From contig CAWHAP010000017.1 in assembly GCA_963827335.1 (NCBI GenBank), forward strand, positions 56,254 through 120,253: a DNA stretch of 64,000 nt, in the 5' to 3' direction. Position 1 is the stretch's first letter. Every line of letters begins with the position of its first letter. The notes below the pieces were generated by a model. That model made no database searches and was not told where the DNA came from. It saw only the letters and a program-made list of their open reading frames with translations. Made by a program: the position numbers and the translations under genes. This document shows, piece by piece, positions 57,801 through 64,000 of this stretch. Source of the DNA: DASQMT01 sp963827335 (GTDB lineage: Bacteria > Actinomycetota > Thermoleophilia > Solirubrobacterales > Solirubrobacteraceae).

Positions 57801-58718
57801 ATGATCGGCCGCACGCTCCTGTTCCTCTGCCTCGCGCTCGCGCTCCCCGCGCAGGCCGCCGCGCGGCCGCCGGCGATCGGCATCGGCGAGCAGAAGGCCG
57901 GCATGTTCGGCGACGCGCGCTTCCAGCGCCTGGGCCTGTCCGAGGTCCGCTACATCGCCCCCTGGGACGTCATCCGCGACGCCGACCAGCGCGACCGGCT
58001 CGACGCCTGGATGGCGGCCGCGCGGGCGTCGGGCAGCCGCGTCGTGCTCGGCTTCCAGCACTCGCTGCGCACGCGCAGGCTCGCCCGCACGCTGCCGACC
58101 GCGGTGCAGTTCGAGCGCGCCTTCCTCCGGGTTCGCGCGCGCTACCCCGACGTGCGCGACTGGATCGTGTGGAACGAGGCCAACCACCCGTTCTCGCTCA
58201 CCGGCGATCGCCCGCGCCGCGCCGCGCGCTTCTTCGACGTCGTGGCGTGGAACTGCCGCGGCTGCCGGATCGTCGCCGCCGACGTGCTGGACGTGAGCGG
58301 GATGACCGCATGGGTGCGGCGCTTCCAGCGCCACGCCGTGCACCGGCCGCGGATCTGGGGCCTGCACAACTACGTCGACGCGAACCGCTTCGCGTCCGGC
58401 GGGACGGAGGCGCTGCTGCGGATCACGACCGGGAGCGTCTGGTTCACCGAGACGGGCGGGCTGGTGCTGCGGCGCGAGTACGCCGGGACGACGGTGACCG
58501 GCGAGTTCCGCTACTCCCAGCGCCATGCCGCGCGCGCCACGGCCCACGCGCTGCGGCTGGCGTGCCTGAGCCCGCGCATCCGGCGCGTCTACCTCTACCA
58601 CTGGCGCGCCCCGGAGACCGTCACGAACTGGGACTCCGCGTTCATCGGCCCGCGCGGCGGCGTGCGTCCCGCCTACCGGACGCTCGCCCGCCGGCTCGCC
58701 GGCGGCTTCCGCTGCTAG
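57801..58718 (+). CDS. Secreted clan GH-A glycoside hydrolase-like protein
   Basis: A 305-residue protein with a signal peptide (RTLLFLCLALALPAQAAA) and a TIM-barrel glycosidase-like fold. The two catalytic carboxylates of clan GH-A are seen: acid/base Glu126 in DWIVWNEANHPF and nucleophile Glu217 in VWFTETGGLV, about 90 residues apart. GLHNYVDANR and VYLYHWRAPETVTNWDSAF resemble GH39/GH5-type barrels. Substrate not inferable. It is separated by 57 bases from the oxidase gene and converges with the Liv operon. Confidence 0.82.
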   Translation: MIGRTLLFLCLALALPAQAAARPPAIGIGEQKAGMFGDARFQRLGLSEVRYIAPWDVIRDADQRDRLDAWMAAARASGSRVVLGFQHSLRTRRLARTLPTAVQFERAFLRVRARYPDVRDWIVWNEANHPFSLTGDRPRRAARFFDVVAWNCRGCRIVAADVLDVSGMTAWVRRFQRHAVHRPRIWGLHNYVDANRFASGGTEALLRITTGSVWFTETGGLVLRREYAGTTVTGEFRYSQRHAARATAHALRLACLSPRIRRVYLYHWRAPETVTNWDSAFIGPRGGVRPAYRTLARRLAGGFRC

Positions 58719-58719
58719 G

Positions 58720-59442
58720 TCACGCCGCGTCGGCGAGCGGCTCGACGCCGAGGTAGCGTCGCTGCGCGGCGGGGTCGGCGATCAGCTCGGCCGCGGTGGT
58801 CTCCGTGGCGATCACGCCCGTGACCATGATCAGCTGGCGCTCCGCCAGCGACGTCGCCACGCCGAGGTTCTGCTCCACGACGAGCAGCCCCATCCCCTCC
58901 TTGGCGAGGTCCTGGATCGTCTGGACGAGCCCCTCGACGATCGTCGGCGCGAGCCCCTCGGACGGCTCGTCCATCACGAGCAGCTTCGGGTTCGTGAGCA
59001 GCGCGCGGCCGATCGCGAGCATCTGCTGCTCGCCGCCCGACAGCGACGTGCCCGCGACCTGCTTGCGCTCGGCCAGCCGGGGGAACAGCTCGTAGACGCG
59101 CTTCGCCGTCCAGGCCGCGCTCGACTTCGCGCCCACGATCTGCAGGTGCTCGTCGACGGTCAGCGACTGGAACAGGCGCCGGCCCTGCGGCACGAAGCCG
59201 ATGCCGGCGTTGGAGATCTTGTACGGCTGCTTGCCCAGCAGCTCCTTGCCCTCGAGCCGCACCGACCCCGTGGCGCGGCCGAGCAGGCCGACCAACGCGG
59301 CGCAGAGCGTCGACTTCCCCATGCCGTTGCGCCCGATCAGCGCGACGGGCTCGGCCTCCATGGAGAACGAGACGCCCTCGAGCACGTGGGCGGTGCCGTA
59401 GTAGCCGTGGACGTCCTCGACGACGAGCAGCGGATCGGCCAT
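58720..59442 (-). CDS. livF: Branched-chain amino acid-type ABC transporter ATPase LivF
   Basis: A 240-residue ATPase: Walker A GRNGMGKSTL, GIGFVPQGRRLFQSLTV, signature LSGGEQQMLAIGRAL, Walker B LLVMDEPSEGLAP and VVEQNLGVA, the LivF hallmark set. ATG 59442 shares one base with the LivG stop (TGATG). Last gene of the operon. Confidence 0.95.
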   Translation of the reverse strand: MADPLLVVEDVHGYYGTAHVLEGVSFSMEAEPVALIGRNGMGKSTLCAALVGLLGRATGSVRLEGKELLGKQPYKISNAGIGFVPQGRRLFQSLTVDEHLQIVGAKSSAAWTAKRVYELFPRLAERKQVAGTSLSGGEQQMLAIGRALLTNPKLLVMDEPSEGLAPTIVEGLVQTIQDLAKEGMGLLVVEQNLGVATSLAERQLIMVTGVIATETTAAELIADPAAQRRYLGVEPLADAA

Positions 59443-60218
59443 CAGCGGTGCGCACTCCCCAGGTAGAGGTCGTGGACGAGCTCGTTGGCGCGGATCTCGT
59501 CGGGCGTGCCCTCCACGATCACGCGCCCGTCGTGCATCATCGTCACCCACTCGGCGACGCGCAGGGCCACGTCCATGTCGTGCTCGATCAGGATCAGCGT
59601 GATCGCGGGGTCGAGCTGCAGCAGCAGCTCGGTGAGCTTCACGCGCTCGGCGCGCGAGAGCCCGGCGGCGGGCTCGTCGAGCATCATCAGCTGCGGGTCG
59701 GCGGCGCGCGCCATGCCGACCTCGAGCTGGCGCTGCTCGCCGTGGGAGAGCTCGGCGACGAGCATGTCGAGCTTGTCGCCGAGGCCCACGGCCTCGGCCA
59801 TCGCGCGGCCGCGCTCGCGCAGCTCGTCGTCGACGGACTTCTTGAGCAGCCGGAAGTGGCCGTCGTGGACGCCGAGCACGGCGAGGTAGAGGTTGTCGTC
59901 GACGGACAGGCCGCCGAACAGGCGCGACGTCTGGAACGTGCGCGAGAGCCCCATCCGTGCACGCTTGCGCGCCGGGAGCGCGGTCACGTCGGAGCCGAAC
60001 AGCTCGACGGAGCCGGTGGTCGGCGGGAACTCGCCCGAGATGAGGTTGAACAGCGTGGTCTTCCCGGCGCCGTTCGGGCCGAGGATCGCGCGCCGCTCGC
60101 CGGCCCGGACGTCGAGATCGACGCCCGAGACGGCGACGACGCCGCCGAAGCGCCGGCCGACCCCCCGCAAGCGGAGGATCGGCGCGGCGCCTTCAGCGGA
60201 TGTCGCAGGTGCTGCCAT
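59442..60218 (-). CDS. livG: Branched-chain amino acid-type ABC transporter ATPase LivG
   Basis: A 258-residue ATPase: GPNGAGKTTLFNLISGEF (Walker A), LSRTFQTSRLFGGLSVDDNL (LivG-specific), LSHGEQRQLEVGMA (signature) and LMMLDEPAAGLSRAE (Walker B). It follows the binding protein by 5 bases and joins LivF by TGATG. GTP/ATP-driven partner of LivF. Confidence 0.95.
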   Translation of the reverse strand: MAAPATSAEGAAPILRLRGVGRRFGGVVAVSGVDLDVRAGERRAILGPNGAGKTTLFNLISGEFPPTTGSVELFGSDVTALPARKRARMGLSRTFQTSRLFGGLSVDDNLYLAVLGVHDGHFRLLKKSVDDELRERGRAMAEAVGLGDKLDMLVAELSHGEQRQLEVGMARAADPQLMMLDEPAAGLSRAERVKLTELLLQLDPAITLILIEHDMDVALRVAEWVTMMHDGRVIVEGTPDEIRANELVHDLYLGSAHR

Positions 60219-60223
60219 TGCTC

Positions 60224-61642
60224 CTAGCCGAAGTCGACCTTCTCGGCGTTGCCCACCCACGGCGGGGGCGTGCCCTTCTCGCACTTCGGGTTCTGGCGGT
60301 CCGGCGCCGGGGTGTCGGCGCTGAACACGCCGCCGAACGTCTGGTCGACGTCGGGGATCCGGGCCAGCGTCTGCACGTCCGGCACGCCGTCGCCGGTCTT
60401 GTCCGCGACGATCTTCTTCACGAACACGTTCGAGATCGCCTGGCGGTTGTCGTCGAGCTTGACCTCGCCCCACGGGGCCTCGTCGCCCGAGAGCGTCGTC
60501 GCGGCGAGCGCGTCCTGCAGCGCCTTCGGGTCGGAGATGTCGCCGTCGACCTCGGTGAGCGCCTTGATCAGCGCCTCGCCGGCCGTGTAGTAGCCGTACG
60601 TGAACACCGACGGGCCGGCGCCGGCGATCTCGTCGCCGTAGTGCGTCTTGAGGTCCTCGATGTAGCTCGCGACCGCCGGGTCGTTGGAGTCCGCCGCCGT
60701 CATGGCCGACGTCACGCCGCCGATCAGGTCCTTGCCGACCTCCTTGAGCACGAGCGGGTCGTCCCAGAAGACGTTGCCCATCATCTTCTCGGTGTCGATC
60801 TTCCCGCGCTGCTGCTTGTACTGCTTGAGGAAGTTGATCAGGCCCGAGCCGCCGATGCCGACGTAGAGCCCGTCGATGTCCTCCGGGATCTGGGAGATGT
60901 AGGACGAGTAGTCCTCCTCGCCCAGCGGCGCCCACACGCGCTTCGTGATGTTGCCGCCGATGGCGCAGTACTCGGCCACGAAGCCCGCCAGCGAGGTGTA
61001 CGGGAACGAGTAGTCGTCACCGACGATCGCGGCCTTCTTCCAGCCCAGCGTGTTGTACGCGTAGTCGCCCAGTCCGGCCGACCACTGCGCGCCGTCCGGA
61101 TGGAAGCGGTAGAAGTTCGGCGCCTGCACCTTCAGCGTCGCGTCCTGCGCGCCGGCGATGCCGTTGATGAACGTCTTGTCCGGATGCTCCTTGGCGTAGT
61201 TCGCGACCGCGATGCCCTCGTCGCCGGAGAGCGGACCGACGAGGATGTCGGCGTCCTCCTGCTCCATCAGGCGGCGCGCCTCCTCGATCGCCTTGTCGGC
61301 GGTGTCGTCGGCGCAGCCGTAGCCGACGATCTCGATGCTCGAGTCGCCGACCTTCGCGCCCTCGAGGCCGTCCGTGGGCTTCTCGCCGGCGGGCTTGGCG
61401 CCCGCAGATCGGATCAGCGCCAGGTTGAAGCCGGAGGCCGTGGGCTCGAAGAACGAGCCGAACGCGCCCTCGCAGTCCGACAGGAACCCGACCTTGATCG
61501 TGCCGCCACCGCCGCCCTCGGCGGGGGTGCTCTCCTCGCTTGCGGTGCCCGAAGGCTCGTCGTCATCGCCGCAACCGGCGATGAGCCCGAGCGCGAGCGT
61601 GGCGCCACACAGCGCCATCAGCCTGCGTCCCCTCAAGAACAA
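60224..61642 (-). CDS. Liv-type periplasmic-binding-fold lipoprotein
   Basis: A 472-residue substrate-binding lipoprotein with lipobox GLIAGCGDD and a type I periplasmic fold: IKVGFLSDCEGAFGSFFEPTASG at the start and FSVFTYGYYTAGEALI-type segments later. The initiation codon is probably TTG 61642, because GGAGAGG lies a few bases before it; TTG 61636 and ATG 61618 are alternatives. It sits between LivM and LivG. Several Cys (DCEGAF, YGCADD, EYCAIG) suggest two disulphides. The ligand is not certain; amino acid, amide or urea-like ligands are possible. Confidence 0.9.
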   Translation of the reverse strand: MFLRGRRLMALCGATLALGLIAGCGDDDEPSGTASEESTPAEGGGGGTIKVGFLSDCEGAFGSFFEPTASGFNLALIRSAGAKPAGEKPTDGLEGAKVGDSSIEIVGYGCADDTADKAIEEARRLMEQEDADILVGPLSGDEGIAVANYAKEHPDKTFINGIAGAQDATLKVQAPNFYRFHPDGAQWSAGLGDYAYNTLGWKKAAIVGDDYSFPYTSLAGFVAEYCAIGGNITKRVWAPLGEEDYSSYISQIPEDIDGLYVGIGGSGLINFLKQYKQQRGKIDTEKMMGNVFWDDPLVLKEVGKDLIGGVTSAMTAADSNDPAVASYIEDLKTHYGDEIAGAGPSVFTYGYYTAGEALIKALTEVDGDISDPKALQDALAATTLSGDEAPWGEVKLDDNRQAISNVFVKKIVADKTGDGVPDVQTLARIPDVDQTFGGVFSADTPAPDRQNPKCEKGTPPPWVGNAEKVDFG

Positions 61643-61660
61643 AACACCTCTCCTCTCACG

Positions 61661-62740
61661 TCACTTGACAGTGCCTGTTGCCGGGGAGCCCTCCGCCCCC
61701 GGTCCTGCGACGGTGCCGTCACCGGCATCGCCTCCGCCTCGTGCGCGCCGGCGGATGCCGTCGCGCGCCTGCTCCCACAGCCCGAGGATGCCGCCGGGCG
61801 AGAGCAGCACGATGATCAGGAACACGAGCCCGATGATCGTGTTGAACCGGGCCGGCCCGAGGAACTGGCCGACGTCCGGGACCCATTCGCGCGAGTAGTT
61901 GTCGATCAGCGCGTAGACCAGCGCGCCGACCCATGCGCCCTCCAGCCGGTACAGGCCGCCGACCACCGCGATGATCAGGATGTCGATCGTCTGCGCGAGG
62001 TTGATCGACCCCGGGGAGATCCGCCGGTTGTACCAGACGCTCAGGAGCCCGGCGATCCCCGCCACGAGCGCGGCGAGGGTGAACGCAAGCATCCGGTGGC
62101 GCGTCACGTCGAAGCCCAGTGCGCGCATGCGGGCCGGCTCGTCGCGCAGGCCCTGCAGCGCGAGCCCGAACGGCGTGCGCGACACGTACTTCAGCGCGAC
62201 GAACACGACGACGGACGCCACGAGGGTCGTGTAGAACAGCGGCACCGGGTCGAGCGCCGGGTTGCCCACGAGCCCGGGCAGGTCGAGGTTGTTGACGCCG
62301 CCGAAGCCCGACAGCTGCGTCACCTGGCTGAAGAAGTAGAAGATGAGCACGCTGAAGGCGAGCGTGATCATCAGGAAGTAGATGCCCTCGCTGCGGGCGG
62401 CGATGGCGCCGAAGCCGAGCCCGACCGCGGTGGCGATGAGCAGCGCGGCGATCGCGGCCAGCCACGGGTTCCACTCGGCCGGGTTGCCGCCGTCGGCGGC
62501 GACGAGGTTGGCGAACACCATGCCCGCGACGCCGTAGATCCCGACCTGGCCGAGCGACACCATGCCGCCGTAGGCCGACAGGAAGATCAGGCTCGAGGCG
62601 GCGACGCCCAGCCACAGCGCCTTGGTGATGATCACCGACAGGAAGAAGTCCGTGAAGATGAGCGGCGCGAGCGCGGCGACGACGACGATGCCCGCGAGCA
62701 GCGGCCAGGAGATGCTCTTCTGGGACACGACGGGGTTCAC
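61661..62740 (-). CDS. livM: Branched-chain amino acid-type ABC permease LivM
   Basis: A 359-residue permease with about ten helices and the LivM-family motifs LSAYGGMVSLGQVGIYGVAGM and GLALQGLRDEPARMRALGFDV (EAA-like). The C-terminal 40 residues are basic and Gly-rich. GTG 62740 overlaps the LivH stop (GTGA). Confidence 0.94.
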   Translation of the reverse strand: MNPVVSQKSISWPLLAGIVVVAALAPLIFTDFFLSVIITKALWLGVAASSLIFLSAYGGMVSLGQVGIYGVAGMVFANLVAADGGNPAEWNPWLAAIAALLIATAVGLGFGAIAARSEGIYFLMITLAFSVLIFYFFSQVTQLSGFGGVNNLDLPGLVGNPALDPVPLFYTTLVASVVVFVALKYVSRTPFGLALQGLRDEPARMRALGFDVTRHRMLAFTLAALVAGIAGLLSVWYNRRISPGSINLAQTIDILIIAVVGGLYRLEGAWVGALVYALIDNYSREWVPDVGQFLGPARFNTIIGLVFLIIVLLSPGGILGLWEQARDGIRRRARGGGDAGDGTVAGPGAEGSPATGTVK

Positions 62741-63894
62741 GCCGGCCTCCCGTACAGGCCGAGCGGCCGGACCGCGAGCACGCCCACGAGCAGCGCGAAC
62801 GTGAGCAGGATCGAGTAGTTCGTCAGGTCGGTGTCGCCGAAGACGAGGTAGACGTCGGCGTACGCGTCGACCAGCCCGAGCGCGAGCGCACCGATCGCGG
62901 CACCGCCCAGCGAGCCCATCCCGCCGATGATCACGACGATCAGCGAGTTCAGCAGGAACGAGGTGTCCTGGCCCGGCGAGAGCGAGATCATCGTGCCGCC
63001 GAGGACGCCGCCGAAGCCGGCCAGCAGCGCGCCGATCAGGAACGCGCCGGCGAACACGAGCTGCACGTTGATCCCGAGCGCGGAGACCATGTCGCGGTCG
63101 TCGACGCCGGCTCGGACGATCTTGCCGAAGCGCGTCTTCTTGATCAGGTACCAGAGGCCGAGCGCGATCAAAAGGGCGGCGCCGAGCACGACGACGCCGC
63201 GGAAGAAGCCGAAGCGCACGTCGCCGGGCAGGTTGATGCTGTCGGGCCAGTCCGTCGGCGTCTTGATGTCCTTGGAGATGCCGCCGAACTGGGCCAGCAT
63301 CTGGTCGGCGAAGATCACCGAGAGCGCGATGGTGATGAGCGCCTGGCGCAGGTCCTGGCCCTGGTTCCAGCGCAGGAAGACCTGCTGCATGATCACCCCG
63401 ATCACGCCGATGATCGCGGTGGCCAGGATCAGCGGGACGATCCAGCCCATCAGCGAGTAGGTCGTGTCCGTGTCGCCGGAGAGCGAGAGGCCGAGGCCGC
63501 TCCCGCCGCTCTCCTCCTTGAACCACGCGTCCTGCATCTCGAGCGCGAGGTAGCCGCCGAGCAGGTAGAGCGAGCCGTGCGCCATGTTCACCACGCGCAT
63601 CAGGCCGAAGATGAGCGTGAAGCCGCTCGCCACGACGAAGAACAGCGCGGCGAGCGTCGTGCCGTTGAGCGTGACCACGGCGAAGCGGCGCGGATCGTCG
63701 ACGGCCTTGACGAGCAGCCAGGCGGCGACCACCGCGACGAGCGCGGTGAGCACGATGCGCTGCGCGTTCCAGCCGCCGGCGACGCCGACGACGCCCGGCT
63801 CGGCCTCCGGAATGGTGCTCCCCGGGCCCTCAGCGAGCATTGGGTCGCGTTCCGGCGGGGAGTCTCCGGGGTTCTCTTGTGCGGTTCGCGCCAT
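62737..63894 (-). CDS. livH: Branched-chain amino acid-type ABC permease LivH
   Basis: A 385-residue permease. It has a LivH core with FGLMRVVNMAHGSLYLLGGY (conserved NMAHG), GKIVRAGVDDRDMVSALGIN and GGMGSLGGAAIGAL. The N-terminal 45 residues before the first helix are a longer hydrophilic extension than usual, and a hydrophilic loop rich in Gly/Ser (KEESGGSGLGLSLSGDTD) lies between helices. ATG 63894 is the first gene of the leftward operon. Confidence 0.93.
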   Translation of the reverse strand: MARTAQENPGDSPPERDPMLAEGPGSTIPEAEPGVVGVAGGWNAQRIVLTALVAVVAAWLLVKAVDDPRRFAVVTLNGTTLAALFFVVASGFTLIFGLMRVVNMAHGSLYLLGGYLALEMQDAWFKEESGGSGLGLSLSGDTDTTYSLMGWIVPLILATAIIGVIGVIMQQVFLRWNQGQDLRQALITIALSVIFADQMLAQFGGISKDIKTPTDWPDSINLPGDVRFGFFRGVVVLGAALLIALGLWYLIKKTRFGKIVRAGVDDRDMVSALGINVQLVFAGAFLIGALLAGFGGVLGGTMISLSPGQDTSFLLNSLIVVIIGGMGSLGGAAIGALALGLVDAYADVYLVFGDTDLTNYSILLTFALLVGVLAVRPLGLYGRPA

Positions 63895-63896
63895 GC

Positions 63897-63937
63897 CTTG
63901 ACAGCAATTGAAAACTCATGCAAGGGTTGCTGTCAAG
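63897..63937. promoter_or_regulatory. Palindromic operator over the livH promoter
   Basis: CTTGACAGCAA (63897-63907) and TTGCTGTCAAG (63927-63937) are perfect 11-base inverted arms with a 19-base spacer. The arm nearer the window end provides a consensus -35 (TTGACA on the minus strand), with a -10 candidate TTTCAA about 17 bases further. A dimer or tetramer bound here would block livH initiation. The last 63 bases (63938-64000) hold no gene, but TATATC near 63982 is a possible -10 of a rightward gene beyond the window. Confidence 0.65.
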
Positions 63938-64000
63938 TTATGTCAGGATTTGCAAGCGAGCCCGGGCGGTCGTTCGGGGGTGTATATCGTGGCCGGCGGC

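Overview
The window is strongly GC-rich, with GTG/TTG starts, gene-end overlaps (ATGA, GTGA, TGATG) and several near-leaderless promoters. This points to an actinobacterial chromosome. The gene set (FHA-HTH regulator, split GlgE-pathway genes, secreted proteins with Arg/Gly-rich C-termini) fits the class Thermoleophilia (Solirubrobacterales); that placement is inference. No tRNA, rRNA, CRISPR array or intact insertion sequence was seen.

1-13.5 kb is a type VII secretion-like (ESX/WXG100) locus. One arm reads leftwards: MopE-like secreted protein, Pro/Thr-repeat secreted peptide, Ser/Thr kinase, then a ubiquitin-fold + FHA + triple FtsK ATPase cut by the window edge. The other arm reads rightwards: FHA-HTH regulator, trypsin-like protease, two WXG100 paralogues, a 682-residue Pro/His-rich repeat protein and a zinc metallopeptidase. 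Two promoter regions share a CCACCCCTGGGG element. This is the best candidate for a poorly described system here.

13.5-25 kb holds the alpha-glucan set: glgB, a LAL/LuxR ATPase regulator, and the coupled operon glgE-treS-maltokinase divergent from malQ. It should make branched alpha-glucan from trehalose through maltose-1-phosphate. A long nested inverted repeat follows malQ.

25-30.4 kb has an ECF sigma factor with a membrane partner, a methyltransferase, a DrrAB-type ABC exporter, and a divergent TetR regulator with a double DUF427 protein. 30.4-35.7 kb is a complete trans-4-hydroxyproline catabolic cluster (oxidase, epimerase, deaminase, semialdehyde dehydrogenase); its GntR/FadR repressor gene appears frameshifted.

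35.7-46.3 kb is mixed: small Pro-rich ORFs, SGNH hydrolase, aldo/keto reductases, YqgE, a subtilase followed by a MITE-like element, truncated haemoglobin, a lipoprotein, a class B penicillin-binding protein and secreted proteins.

46.3-57.7 kb is a peptide/amide scavenging cluster: M20 peptidase and creatininase-like amidohydrolase face a full oligopeptide ABC transporter and an FAD amine oxidase. The transporter operon is led by an unusual single-chain fusion of XRE DNA-binding domain, cupin and M28 peptidase. 57.8-63.9 kb has a secreted clan GH-A glycosidase and a branched-chain amino-acid type ABC operon (livHM, binding protein, livGF) with a palindromic operator over its promoter.
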